Assembly (NCBI RefSeq): GCF_032362555.1
Contig: NC_083533.1
Span: 2,547,001 to 2,611,000, forward strand
Direction: 5' to 3'
Origin: Amyelois transitella
Taxonomy: Eukaryota > Arthropoda > Insecta > Lepidoptera > Pyralidae
Length of the DNA stretch: 64,000 nucleotides
Below are positions 1 through 12,755 of this stretch, one piece after another. Numbering within the stretch: position 1 is the first letter of the stretch; each line of letters begins with the position of its first letter. Made by a program: the position numbers and the translations under genes. Under the pieces are notes generated by a model. That model did not search any database. It saw only the letters and a program-made list of their open reading frames with translations, and was not told the origin of the DNA.

Positions 1-129
1 GTATAACTTTTCGCCTCATTCATCTTTCTTATTCAAATCTGTCAAAAAACTTCCTAAATAAGTTTAACAGTCAAGGTGACGCAACGTTTCATAATAACAA
101 CAAATGAGTGTAGAAAACACATGTTTGCG

Positions 130-360
130 TGTTCCCTTTTGCACCCTCTGCCACAATAAATTACCTCTTTCACAGAGGAGTGGTCAAAGACCATATCTTT
201 CCACTTGCCACGATCTCTGCGTACTTTTTTCGCTTCATCCACATTGATAACTCTCTTCATGCAAGCTCGTAGGTTTCGGGGAGTCTTGACCTGACCTTTT
301 GCTAGAACGTCTCTGATTTGACCACGGTACATTCCTCTAGGCATTCCCACCATCCCTAGG
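130..360 (-). mobile_element. R2 LINE 3' end
   Basis: On the minus strand this encodes the RT tail motif RACMKRVINVDEAKKV, then RDRGKWK. R2 copies recur through the window with (ATGT)n tails. This one ends about 30 bases before the first visible SWT1 exon. Confidence 0.75.
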
Positions 361-388
361 GTACACATTATAGTAACAAATGTTTCAG

Positions 389-3300
389 CCATCACAACAT
401 GTGACTATACACACTCTTCGTGGATTGGTGGATCACATTACGGATTGCTGGTACATTATAGTGGATTCTAATGTCTTAATCGACGAATATGAGTTTATCG
501 ACAAGTTTGTACAGTTAGGTAAGTTTTCATTTATTTTGGCGCGAAATCTTGGTTACATCCTGTGGAGTGGAGCGCGGTGCCTTTTGGTTGATCCTGTATT
601 GGATGAGTCATGTTTTTACAAGTCAACTCCCGTCTGACCTCCGCAGCCTTTTCAGGGGAGCCTAAACCCATGTTGGATCACAATTACTTACACATCCAAA
701 GATAATATCAAAAGATAATCCGTTGGCGTTGGTGACACGGTGATACAGTGACACAGGATGTTTTGGTCCTTCGAGCCGGATATGCAAACTTATGAAACGG
801 TCTAAATTAAACACATAGTGTTTATCTCCACTCTACTAGAATTACTAATTGAGTACGTTCTAATCACTTTTATGCGGCTGTTCTTTAGTACAGATTTACA
901 ATATAATTTCAGATAAAGATTGCCGTTTGATAGTGCCTTACGCGGTAGTATCAGAAATAGAGGGGTTCTGTTACGGCGACTGTCGCGGGCGACAGCGAGT
1001 CATTGTCGCGAGACAGCTGACCAGGAAGCTGGCAACACCGCCACCTCATATCATCGGTGAGTATCATTACTATCAGACTACTGTCTCTGCCTACCCATCC
1101 GGGAAAGAGGCATGATATAAAAGTAACTATACCTTCCTTCTTGGCCTGGTTGCGAAGAAAAACATAGTGTGCGCCAACTGTTTTCTTTTCCCGTGCAGAT
1201 TGTAAAAGTCAGTCAAGGGAATGGCTAATAAACTTGCAGTTCTTATTTTAGGCGATGGGCTAGCAACCTGTCACTATTTAAATCCCAATTCAATTATTAG
1301 GGCCATACAGCTGAAAATGGCTTTTCAGTCTTTCTCAGACTTAATCAGTATGCTCACAAAATTTCATAAGAATCGGTCAAGCCCTTTCGAAGGAGTACGA
1401 AAACGAACATTGTGACACGAGAATTTTATATGTACACTAGCGACCCGCCCCGGCTTCGCACGGGTGCAAAATTATAAATGTTATTATATATAAAAACCTT
1501 CCTCTTGAATCACTCTACCTGTTACAAAAAACCGCATCAAAATCCGTTGCGTAATTTTAAATATTTAAGCATACAGACAAACAGACTAAAATAGCGACTT
1601 TGTTTTATACTATGTAGTGATATAAGATTATTTTATGTCCAGTTCAAACTGCGGAAGACGAAGACCACGTATTTAAGAAAATGTCCACTCTGGGAAGGAT
1701 TTTGAATTGCTGTTTGCAAGTCGATCAACAAAGCGATCTTGTGGTATGTATTTATTATATAACTAGCGATCCAACCCGACTTCCTACGGGTACCATTTAT
1801 AGATTTAAATCTTCCTCTATATACCCTATTTACAACATTTAAAATAGGAACAAAATCCGTCCACAACTTTCCGAGATTAGAGCATACATACAGTCAGAAA
1901 AAAAATAATGTGTAATGATTAAAAAGGTAATATGTAATTTTGATTTTTTTTAAGAATTTAGATAAGGATTGTCATTTTAACTTAATACACGCACAACAAA
2001 TAGCATTGGTGCCCGGTTAAAATGCGTGTGGTTTAAAAAAGGCACAGGTTCAAATCCTACATCGGCCATGTAGGTACCTACCAATGCTTATTTTCGAAGT
2101 TATGTACATTAGTTTGATAACTAACCGATGCTCTTACGGTGAGTGAAAACATCGTGAGGAGACCTGCACATTCAAGCAACTGGATCTAATACAAATTTAG
2201 GTTCGATGGGAGTCGCTTCATGTTATCACCCAATCCAGGATCCATGGTCAAAGGCATACCCTGAGCTCCTCTCCAGAGTGGTCAGGATGCAACCGGGACT
2301 AAAGCCGGGAAGAAGAAGACAGGCCCTACAAATGGATGCAAAAACTATTGTATTTATTTTCGTAATTTTTTAATATACTTACGTACATACATATAATCAC
2401 GTCTATATCCCTTGCGGGGTAAACAGAGCCAACAGTCTCGGAAAGACTGATAGGCGACGGTTAGCTGTTTCACTTTATGATACAACTAGAGGCCGCCCGC
2501 GACTTCGTCCGCATGGAAACCCTATCAATCCCGCGGGAACTCTGGGATAAAAAGTAGCCTATGTGTTATTCTGGGTCTTCAGCTACCTACATACCAAATT
2601 TCATGGTAATCGGTTCAGTAGTTTTTGCGTGAAAGAGTAACAAACATCCATACATCCATACAAACTTTCGCCTTTATAATAGTAGTAGGATTGAGATTCA
2701 AATAGTGACAGGTTGCAAGCCCATCGCCCAAAAGAAGAATCCCAAGTTTATAAGCCTATCCCTTAGTCGCCTTTTACGACATCCATGGGAATGAGATGGA
2801 GTGGTTCTATTCTTTTTTTTAACTGGTGCCTCGAACCATACGGCTTTTTTTTAATTAAATTTATTAATTACTAGCTGTGCCCACGACTCCGTCCGCGTGG
2901 AATAGTTATTTTGGGCATCATTGAAGCCCTCAAGAATGAATAATTTTCCCCGTTTTTTTTTCTAATTTTCGATTATTTCTTCGCTCCTTATAGTTGCAGC
3001 GTGATGTTATATAGCCTAAAGCCTTCCTCGATAAACGGTCTATTCAACACCAAATGAATTTTTCAATTCGAACCAGTAGTTCCTGAGATTAGCGCGTTCA
3101 AACAAAGAAACTCTTCAGCTTTATAATATTAGTATAGATGAAATTATGAAATTAATAAATTAAACTTTATATTTTACAGGTACTCTTTACTGACAACATG
3201 ACATTATACAATAAAGCTAAATCCCTAAAGATTCACTGTTACAAACTAAAAGATATCAAAGATGGCGCTTCAATACCAGAAGTGATGATTTCAGAACCAC

Positions 3301-6300
3301 AAAAGATCACATTGAAAAATGAATCACCAAAGAATTTGTTTTTGAAAAAAGATCATCCATTTCTCAATCAAGACTCAAAATTTGTAAGTTGTAAAAAAAC
3401 TTTATTCACCAAAGAAAATGTATTAAAAAGTTGTGACGTACAGACAGAAGTCAATACAACTGATGCTAATACATCTCCGATAAAATTTGAAGAAAAAAAT
3501 AATGATGAGAAAGAAAAATTTAATGAATATTTAAATTTCGACTTCGATACTGACTCCGATACTACAGCCATAAGTAAAACTTTGAAAAATCTAGTAATAA
3601 AAGATAAAAACAGTAATATTATTTACAAAAGCGATAAAATGGACAAAAACAAAAAGGAGTCGTTTGAAATTCAAATCAGAAATAAAAATTGCTTTCCTCA
3701 GCAAGATATTAAAACAAACCAGTTACAAAAATCAAAAAAAGAATCTACCGTCGGTAAAACAGGTGAATCAAAAAACAACTCGTTCCAAAATCAAAATAAA
3801 TCAAATGATAATGAGGTAGAAAGTGTTAGAAAAAATAAAACCATAGAGTTGATGGAAGAACAATTTAAAAAGTCAATAAAGGAGAAATTGAAATATAGGT
3901 TTCAAGTGATTAACAAGTTTATGGAAGTGAACATAAGGTCTCATATTGATGAGTGGATTTGCACATTCAAACAAATCATGGAAAATGCTATATCTGATTT
4001 GTTGCGGGTAAGTTTCAAATATAATAAAATTTTAAACGAGAAATCCTGTTGAATTTTGTTCACGCGGGAATTTTGGTAAATCATCACTTACCACATATGG
4101 AACCTACATGCCATTCAAAATGTTGGTAAACATATATTTCCTACGGATCTAGTAATAAGCGACTAAGGGATAGACTAATAAACTTGATATTCCTCTTTTA
4201 GGCGGTGGGCTAGCAACCTGTCACTATTTGAATCTCAATTCTATTAAGCCAAACAGGTGAACCTGGCCTACCGTTTGTTTCGAGACTGTTGGCTCTGTCT
4301 ACCCTGCAAGGGATATAAACGTGATTATATTTATGTATGTTTAGTAACTATATATTATTAAACTCGGTAAAAATATAACTTCATTTATGTGACAGCAGTT
4401 TGGAACTATAAATATCACGCAGGTGGGGAAAAATACAGACAAAAAAATGTGTCATAGTACTGACCACGTTCATAAGTCGCCGACCCTAATGAAAACTTAA
4501 TAAAATAACGACCTTATTACAATTACATTAAATTTAAAATCCAGAAACAAAATTTCTCCTATCTCGCTCACAATAGTAGTAGAATAGTGGACAGTTCAGT
4601 TCAAATGGCGCGCTCTGATTGGCTCATCACATCAATTCAAATTTTTACGCGCCATACAAACATCACGACTCCTGCGCACGTACATTTGATATTGATGTCA
4701 TAGAGATCAAGTTATACAATGCCGTGTGGTTCCCGGCACCAATAGAAAAAAGAATAGGGCCATCTCTTTCCCATGGATGTCGTAAAAGGCCACTAAGGGA
4801 TGGGCTTATAAACTTGGGATTCTTTTAGGCGATGGGCTAGCAACCTGTCACTATTTGAATCTCAACTCTATCTTAAAGCCAAACAGGTGAACCTGGCCTA
4901 TCAGTCTTTTCAAGACTGTTGACTCTGTCTACCCCGTAAGGGATATAGACGTGATTATATGAATGAATTATTAGAATAGATTTAGAATAGAATAGAATAG
5001 ATTTATTTTCAAAATTGGATACAAGGTATCACTTATTGACGTCACATAACTTAAATCTAATTATAACTACTACCTAAAATAATTATACAGTGTGTGTGTG
5101 TATATGAAAATTGTTTCCCAACAGAATTCAACCTTGGTCCCTGCCAGTGTACCGACATTTCTAACCCTCCTCGAAGGTATGAAGTGTGTCAGACAAGCTT
5201 ACAAAATGTATTGGATGGTGACCATGCTGACTGACGAATTGTCACTATTGTTGATAACTCATACCGATAAAAGAGGTAAGTTAAGTCGTTCAGTCATGAT
5301 TTTGTTAATTTATCGTACGTAGTACAGTTTGTTGCCGTGTGGTTCTCGGTACCAATAGAAAAAAAGGGACTAAAGTAAAGCAAGCAAGCAGCAAGTATAC
5401 AATTTTTATGAGCATTGCGTTTTTTTGTGTTTATCTTGATTGATTTTTTTTTAAACGATAATTATAACTAATCTTTCGAATGGATGTCGTAAAAGGCGAC
5501 TAAATATATAGGATAGGCTTATAAGCTTGGGATTCCTCTTTTGATTTGAAATATACTCGTAAAAAGTGGTTATAAAAAACAATTATTTATACAACAGAAA
5601 ATCACACAACAACTGTCAATCATAGCAAAGAAAATGACGCGCTCAGCCAATAGCGCCGAAGAGTCTAAATCGCGATTACAAAGATTTCCCGGATTGGATC
5701 GAATTGATTGATTGATTGATTTCAGGTGAAATAAAACTTGACATAAAACCGGAAGAGTTTATGCGTGTGTTTGGATGTGCCGTACTTCTAATTGAAACCT
5801 TGGAGGTAAATATTTATTTTTTGCTTTGATCAACTTAATATAGGATTCCTAGTTAAAAGCTAAATTTATCAAAAAAAAAGTAGGTCCGAACATTTATCCG
5901 CCTTTTGCTTTCAAAAATGGATCCCAACGTTATACTTTTAAGATCTATTTTCGACCAGACGAATTTATTTGGTTGAAATACTTCAGTGAGATTATGGGTC
6001 TGTAGATAGATAGTATTGAGATGTTCAATTATATTCCAATTCAATTCAAATATGTACATACATATATATCACCACGTCTACATCCCTTACGGGATAGACA
6101 GAACTGGCAGTCTTGAAAAGAATAAAGGACAGCAGTTAAACGTGCAGCTTAATGGCTTTTTGATGGAATTGAGATTCAAATAGTGGCAGGTAGCCCCTTA
6201 GTTGCCTATTACGACATCATCATGGGAAAGATATGCGAATGGTTCTATTCGAAAATACCGGAAACCACACTGAATTGAAAACTAAACAATTGTTTACAAA

Positions 6301-9300
6301 TATTTTGTTATTTTTTGTTTGTTATTTAAATATCTACGACGACTATTTATATTTATCTGACGGCCTCTGTGGCGTAGCGGTAGTACGCTTGTCTGTGACA
6401 CCGGCGGTCCCGGGTTCGAATACCGGTCAGGGCATGACGAGAGAACTTTTTCTGATTGGCCTGGGTCTTGGATTGTTTATCTATATAAGTATTTATTATA
6501 AAATATAGCATCGTTGAGTTAGTATCTCGTAACACAAGTCTCGAACTTACTCTGAGGCTAACTCAATCAGTGTAATTTGTCCCGTATATATTTATTTATT
6601 TAGTTATGTCATTATACGGCACGAGAGTGCGTGTTGTTTTATTTAAATACAAATACTTTATTTGCTATAAATGCGGTACAATTATAGATGTTACAAAGCA
6701 TATACATTTCGCGCATTCAACCAGTCATGGAATCATGCAAAAATACAGAAAATTTAAATTAAATGAAAATTAAAATTGAAATGAAAATAAAGGGTCAGGT
6801 CAAAAGTACCCGAAATCGCCGAGCTTGCATGAAGAGAGTTATGAATGTGGATGAAGCGAAGGAAGTATGCAGAGATCGTGGCAAGTGGAAAGAGGTAGTC
6901 TCTGCGTACCCCTCCGGGAAAGAGGCGTGATTTTATGTATGTATGTATGAAAATTAAAATAAAAAAATACATACATACATATGGTCACGTCTATATCCCT
7001 TGTGGGGTAGACAGAGCCAACAGTCTTGAAAAGACTGATAGGCCACGCACAGCTATTTGGCTTAATGATATAATTGAGATTCAAATAGCGACAGGTTGCT
7101 AGCCCATCGCCTAAAAGAAGAATCCCAAGTTTGTAAGCCTATCCCTTAGTCGCCTTTTACGACATCCATGGGAAAATAGATGGAGTGATCCTATTCTTCT
7201 TTAAATATAAATTTAAATTAAATGAAAATTAAAAATAGAAAAATTACAAAACTCTCGCAGGTCACAGAGAACAGTCCGCATATAACAGAAACCCATCAAC
7301 TTTTGCTGAGCATGCACGGCCACCTGCGGCACGGGCCCGAGCTGGTGGAGCTGGTCGGCGCGCCGGCGGGCTGCGTCCACACCGCAGAGCACGAGGACGT
7401 GAAGAGACACAATTGTGAGTTGCAAATTATCGAAGTTCTTAAAGATTGTGGTGAGCTAGCGACCTGTCGCTATTTTATTCTCAATTCAATTGTCACGATA
7501 CAGCTAAACGTGGCTTCTCAGTGTTTTAAGAGACGGCTATGTGACTTATAAAAAAAAAAAGCATTGGACCACTCCGTCTCATTCCCATTAATGTCGTAAA
7601 AGGCGACTAAGTGATAGACTTACACACTTCAGATTATTCTTTTAGGCTGGTTAGCAACCTACACAGTCACGTTTAATCCCTTGCAGACAGAGAGGGGTAG
7701 ACAGAACCAGCAGTCTTGTAAGACTAACAAACCACGTTCAGCTGTTAGGCTTAAATGATAGAATTGAGGTTCAAATAGTGACAAGTTTCTAGCCTATCGC
7801 TTATAAGAAGCCCGAGTCCCTTAGTTGCCTTTTACGACATCCATGGGTATGAGATGTAAAGGTCCGATTCTTTTTTTTATTGCAGGGGAACCTTATCAAT
7901 ATTGGATCATGGTTACACGTTCAGTTATCTGAATGTGCAAGATTCCTCACGATGATTTATTTGCTTCACTATAAAAGTATAGATTATCGAAAAAAAAACA
8001 TTATCATATACATACATACATAAAATCACGCCTCTTTCCCGGAGGGGTAAGCAGAGACTACCTCTTTCCACTTGCCACGATCTCTGCATACTTCCTTCGC
8101 TTCATCCACATTCATAACTCTCTTCATACAAGCTCGGCGGTTTCGGGTACTTTTGGCCTGACCCTTTACCAGGACGTCCTTAATTTGATCAAGATACGTT
8201 CGTCTAGGTCTTCCCACTCCGACCAATTATAATTATTTCAATTCACAGTTACTAAGAAGTCGTCAGAAATAATACAATATTTGAAGAAACATTTCCCGGC
8301 TTGGCAAGATTATTCTGAGCCGCCGTCGCCAGTTACCAACGAGGTAAGTGTTAACTCCCCTGTGGCTCAGTTGTGAGAATCACGAGGTCTCAGGTTCGAT
8401 CTCGTTCTCATATCTCCACCATTTTTCAGTGGATGTCGTCAAAGGCGACCAAGGGAAAGGCTAATCAACTCAGACTTTTACTTTCAGGCAACCTTTCTTT
8501 GATCAACCTGTCAGCATTTTGATCTAATTGCCATCATTTAGCCATGTGGCTGTCTTACTCTTTACTTAAGAGATAAAGACGTTATTGTATATGTTAACAC
8601 CTCGTTCCAGAAGGGATAGGCAGATATTACACATTTCCAAATTGTTTCCTCTTTTGCATTACATGCAACCTCATTGGTATAGGGTTCACTTGACCTGACC
8701 TTTTAGCGTACGTTCTTGATTTAATAAAATTGCTGTAAATTTAGGAGAGTAGGTGTGAATTGTATCATAACTAATATATCTTCTATTTCAGGTTATAACG
8801 CAAAATGACACAACAATAGTTCGCACGTTCGGACGCAACTTAAATTTATTGACCATAGACAAAACAAAGTCTATGACAATGCAAGAGACCACAGACAACG
8901 AGAAAGAGGATAAACCGAAAGAACTTACTGAAATAAATATTTCGGAAAACACATTATTGAACTCACAAACGACTTTGAATCTTAACGATAGCACTGAACC
9001 GAATATAGTGAGGCTCTTTGATACGTCCACGTCGTTTCCCAAGACAAAAAATGTTAATAAAAATAATACTATCAGTTTGACGCCTAAACACGAAAACACA
9101 TTTGACGATAAAACCGAAACGGCTGGACCGAAAGTGATAAGAAACGTCAAATTGATAGACGCTTTCGAGGAGAAATTAAAATCGAAAATCGATGAAGATA
9201 TAAATTATTTGCAATTTGACGGCACAATATCTTTAGATGATATTTCTTTGTGCACAATTGTCGATGGTCCGAATCATAAGATTGGAAAAAATGATATAGT

Positions 9301-12143
9301 ATCATTTAATGATGACAAAATCAGTAAAGAACAGAATAATGATTCGAAACCTAATGATAGTTCAACTAACGACAGTGGATTTGAAAATGAAAACGACACG
9401 TACACATTTCTGCAAACATTTTTGAGCGAACTAAGTGGATCTTTAAAATTAATACATAGTTTCATGTAAGTATCTATAGGTCAAAAGTACCCGAAACCGC
9501 CGAGCTTGCATGAAGAGAGTTATGAATGTGGATGAAGCGAAGGAAGTATGTAGAGATCGTGGCAAGTGGAAAGAGGTAGTCTCTGCCTACCCCTCCGGGA
9601 AAGAGGCGTGATTTTATATATGTATGTATCTATCCTATATCTCTCTATATCTTCCTGTTGACATCTTAGAGACGATAAAAGTGCTGTATAAACTCATTTT
9701 CTTCCTGGCTTTAGTCCAGGTCCCATCCTCATCAGTCTGGTGGGGAGCCCGGAGTCTGGATCCATGGATCCTGGATTGGGTGAGTCAGATTTTTACAGAT
9801 AGCGACTCCCGTCTGACCTCCGCAACCTTTGCAGGGGATCCTAACCCGTATTGGATCATATGGTTACACATCCTGAATGTGCAAATTTCCTCACGACCAA
9901 AGTGGGATTCGAACCTGCGCCTTCCTGCGCATCACGCATTTTAATCTTACCCATTCGACCACCGTCTCTTTTAAAAGTAATATATAACCGTTATCACACT
10001 GATCTAATAACATATACATACATACATATAGTCACGTCTATATCCCTTGCGGGGTAGACAGAGCCAACAGTCTTGAAAAGACTGATGGGCCACATTCAGC
10101 TATTTGGCTTTAAGATAGAACAGAAATCAGGTGTCTGATGGATAATGGAAATTGTTGTAAAAATTGTAAAGATTTATTATATGTATATATATGCTGCAGT
10201 GTAGTTTGTTCCGCCGCTTCTTTTGCACATGCACTTTGGAAGCGGTGGTAGTTATAATTAGATTTAAGTGATGTGACGTCAATAAGAGATACCATGTATC
10301 CAATTTTGAAAATAAATCTTTTCTATTCTATGTTGTTATAGCGAGGCGAGTGTTAAGGAGTTTCGCAAAAATTTGCATTGCGAAAAAAAGAAAACTATAC
10401 AAGAAAAGGCGACGGCTACTCATGGCCATTTGACGGGAATTATATATAAACTGAAATGGTAAGTTGTTATTGAAATACCAGTATTTTGAGTACCTACCGG
10501 TACCATTTTTGTATCTGCACTAAGTAGAGCTGAAACCGTAATAAATTGACGGCTTGTGGTCAATTTATTACGGTTACAGCTTACGGCCGTAAGAGCATCG
10601 GTTAGTAATCTAATATAGTCATTGATACATGGCCTATGATGATTCGAACCTGTGTATTTTTGCGCCGATTAGAACACCGGCGATATTGTCAGTATCTGGA
10701 CCGATATTTTGCCAGAGGCCATTCTGGGAAAGAGACATTTTACGACCAGGGGACATTCGGGAAAAGAGTAATTTTACGACCAGGGGACATTCTGGGAAAG
10801 AGACATTTTACGACCAGGGGACATTCGGGAAAAAAAACATTTTACGACCAAGAGACATTCTGGGAAAGAGACATTTTACGACCAAGAGACATTTTACGAC
10901 CAAGAGACATTTTACGACCAAGAGACATTTTACGACCGAGAGACATTTTACGACCAAGAGACATTTTACGACCAAGAGACATTTTACGACCAAGAGACAT
11001 TTTACGACCAAGAGACATTTTACGACCAAGAGACATTTTACGACCAAGAGACATTTTACGACCAAGAGACATTTTACGACCAAGAGACATTTTACGACCA
11101 AGAGACATTTTACGACCAAGAGACATTTTACGACCAAGAGACATTTTACGACCAAGAGACATTTTACGACCAAGAGACATTTTACGACCGAGAGACATTT
11201 TACGACCAAGAGACATTTTACGACCAAGAGACATTCTGGGAAAGAGACATTTTACGACCAGGGGACATTCTGGGAAAGAGACATTTTACGACCAGGGGAC
11301 ATTCTGCGTAACAGACATTTTACGATCAGGGGACATTTTGCCTAAGAGACATTTTGAGCATGAGCCAAAGTAGCCTATGCCCTTTACCAAGCTCTAAATA
11401 TATTATTGCCAAGTGCCATAAATTTCAATAAAAACAAAAAAAAAACATCAAATCCCTCCAGCATCGTCCAAAGAGAAGCTGATGACGTGACGCCTCTGAA
11501 AGAGATCATTTTGAAGGCGGACGTCGTTGTGGTGGGAGACAAACGGCTGATGAGATACAGGTAATGTAGTAAAAATATACTTATAAACATACATTCATTC
11601 ATATAGTCACGTCTATATCCCTTGCGGGATAGGCAGGGCCAACAGTCTTGAAAAGACTAAAAGGCCACGTACAGCTGTATAGCTTAATGACGGAATTGAG
11701 ATTCAAATAGTGACAAGTTGTTGGACCATCGCCTTCAAAACGAATCTCAAGTTTATTAGCCTATCACTTAGTCGCCTTATACGACATCCCTGGAAAGAGG
11801 TAGAGTGGTCCCATGCTATAGAGGAATTTCCACGTTTGTAATATCTTTATTCCACAGAAATTAACACAGTTACAACAAAAAGTGGTGTATTTATAAAAAA
11901 GAAAATTAATTACTTGCAATGGCGGACTTATCCCCTGAAGGGAACTCTTTCAAGTAATTCCTGTTACAATTCTATTGTGTATCCGAAATTAATGTTAATT
12001 TTTTCAGGCAAGTTGTAATGAAATGCCTCGAACAAGCGCAAATGTTGGAATCTGCGTTACAACAGCTCCTCGCCATCATGAACGGGGAATACGAAGTCAC
12101 TTTTTACACCGACCGGGCAACATTTTTAAATATATTCGAATAA
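389..12143 (+). CDS. SWT1: SWT1-like PIN-domain RNA endonuclease, 5' end probably outside window
   Basis: Twelve exons with consistent phases: 389-518, 913-1056, 1643-1743, 3180-4007, 5125-5275, 5726-5805, 7261-7414, 8249-8343, 8792-9465, 10342-10458, 11462-11560, 12008-12143 (TAA at 12141). They give 902 residues. The first four exons make a PIN nuclease fold: IIVDSNVL (D26), VPYAVVSEIE (E58/E60), an EDED stretch before the ILNCCLQ helix (residues 96-99) and VLFTDN (D130). These are the acidic metal-binding positions. Exons 4 and 9 are lysine/asparagine-rich and probably disordered; the C-terminal exons look helical. In yeast, Swt1 is an endoribonuclease of perinuclear mRNP quality control. 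I chose the TTTCAG acceptor at 383-388 as the left edge; the ATG at 380 would be the alternative start. Recognition is from memory of the family, without alignment. Confidence 0.88.
2487..2691 (+). mobile_element. R5 repeat nested in R1
   Basis: Begins GAGGCCGCCCGCGACTTCGT and ends TTTATAATAGTAGTAGGA. It interrupts a minus-strand R1 copy (2388-2865) whose halves read on at both sides, so it inserted later than R1. Confidence 0.8.
2870..3139 (+). mobile_element. R4 repeat, copy 1
   Basis: Begins ACTAGCTGTGCCC and ends CTTTATAATATTAGTATAGA. Four copies in this window, all on the plus strand, look like RTE-type LINE 3' ends or a SINE. This one ends about 40 bases before SWT1 exon 3180. Confidence 0.8.
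4716..4960 (+). mobile_element. R1 repeat, plus copy
   Basis: R1 is the commonest repeat here (over 30 copies and fragments). Full form: CGTGTGGTTCCCGGCACCAA ... GATGTCGTAAAAGG ... CTGTCTACCCCGCAAGGGAT ... (ATGT)n. Probably a LINE 3' end or its SINE derivative. Confidence 0.8.
6355..6600 (+). mobile_element. tRNA-derived SINE (R6)
   Basis: The head has a pol III A box (TGGCGTAGCGG) and B box (GGTTCGAATACC). The body ends in GTAATTTGTCCCGTATATAT. It does not fold as a tRNA gene. Confidence 0.8.
6785..6945 (+). mobile_element. R2 LINE 3' end
   Basis: Plus-strand copy with the same RT tail and an (ATGT)n end, in an SWT1 intron, followed by R1. Confidence 0.75.
6968..7198 (-). mobile_element. 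R1 repeat, minus copy
   Basis: Inverted R1 in the SWT1 intron before exon 7261. Further R1 pieces in SWT1 introns: 1215-1330, 4160-4330, 6058-6240, 7440-7665, 7668-7880, 10012-10108. Confidence 0.75.
8015..8226 (-). mobile_element. R2 LINE 3' end
   Basis: The clearest copy: [16 protein letters not shown] and [19 protein letters not shown] with stop. It ends 22 bases before SWT1 exon 8249. Confidence 0.8.
9478..9630 (+). mobile_element. R2 LINE 3' end
   Basis: Plus-strand copy starting 13 bases after the SWT1 exon 8792-9465 donor. Confidence 0.75.
9705..9965 (+). mobile_element. R3 repeat
   Basis: Recognised by ACTCCCGTCTGACCTCCGCA and by GTGGGATTCGAACCTGCGCC. Related pieces: 535-700 (+), 2135-2310 (-), 7885-7975 (+), 13115-13235 (-). 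Likely another LINE 3' end. Confidence 0.65.
10185..10335 (+). mobile_element. R7 repeat abutting a splice acceptor
   Basis: R7 reads TTCCGCCGCTTCTTTTGCAC ... GTATCCAATTTTGAAAATAA and ends in a TCTATTCTAT tail. The tail here supplies the pyrimidine tract of the SWT1 acceptor at 10341. Confidence 0.7.
10530..10579. repeat. Hairpin inverted repeat in SWT1 intron
   Basis: The arm AACCGTAATAAATTGAC (10534-10550) is the exact reverse complement of 10559-10575, with an 8-base loop GGCTTGTG. The match extends about five bases further with one mismatch. About 140 bases upstream of the minisatellite. Confidence 0.8.
10720..11355 (+). repeat. 18-bp minisatellite in SWT1 intron
   Basis: The core unit ACATTTTACGACCAAGAG is repeated head to tail about 20 times between 10.87 and 11.23 kb. 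It is flanked on both sides by a 36-base variant containing GGGACATTCTGGGAAAG. Two units carry a CGACCGAGAG variant at matching internal distances, which suggests block duplication. Because 18 is a multiple of three, several frames on both strands stay open (RPRDIL, TTKRHF, VVKCLL, GRKMSL repeats). None is a likely protein; it lies between SWT1 exons at 10458 and 11462. Confidence 0.97.
11590..11822 (-). mobile_element. R1 repeat, minus copy
   Basis: Inverted R1 between SWT1 exons 11 and 12. Confidence 0.75.
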
Positions 12144-12159
12144 CATCATATACTTAGTC

Positions 12160-12374
12160 ATCCTGCTAATATTATTAATGCGAAAGTTTGCGAGTATGTG
12201 AGGATGTCAGTATGGATGTTTGTTACTCATTCACGCAAAAGCTACTGAACCGATTACGATGAAATTTGGTATGCAGCTAACTGAAGACCCAGGATTAGGT
12301 ATAGGCTACTTTTTATCCCGGAGTTCCCGCGGGATTGACTGGATTTCCATGCGGACGAAGTCGCGGGCGGCCTC
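12160..12374 (-). mobile_element. R5 repeat in SWT1 3' UTR
   Basis: Inverted R5 copy starting 17 bases after the SWT1 stop codon, ending at GCGGGCGGCCTCTA. The SWT1 3' UTR must therefore be largely element-derived. Confidence 0.8.
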
Positions 12375-12491
12375 TACTATAGAATATAACTGTTAACAGC
12401 ATATTAACATACTCACAAACTTTCGCATTTACGAGTATAATATTAGTAGGATTTAGCGATCCAAAACTTTAATTGAGAGCAAGATCAATGA

Positions 12492-12755
12492 AAAATGCCA
12501 TGTGGTTCCAATAAAAAATTAATAGGACCACTCTGTCTCATTCCCATGAATGTCGTAGAAGGCGACTAAGGGATAGGCTTGTAAACATGGGATTATTTTA
12601 GGCGATGGTCTAGCAACCTGTCTATAACCTACTTGAATCTGAATTTTATCATTGAGCCAAACAGCTGAACGTCGCCTGTCAGACTTTTCAAGATGGTGGG
12701 CTCTGTCTACCCCGCAAGGGATATAGACGTGATTATATATGTATGTATGTATCAA
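12492..12755 (+). mobile_element. R1 repeat, plus copy
   Basis: Near full-length R1 downstream of SWT1, ending in (ATGT)n. Confidence 0.8.

Noticed and set aside
6361-6430. tRNA gene
   Set aside because: A and B boxes are present but there is no acceptor stem or anticodon arm; the same head and body recur as a SINE at 51613-51850.
8026-8226. Small protein gene on minus strand (also 54-395)
   Set aside because: It is the RT tail of the R2 LINE, repeated many times and truncated.
10720-11355. CRISPR-like array
   Set aside because: Direct repeats abut with no unique spacers, and the genome is eukaryotic.
10629-11373. Long ORFs of 130-245 codons on both strands
   Set aside because: They are frames through the 18-bp minisatellite, open only because the unit length is a multiple of three.
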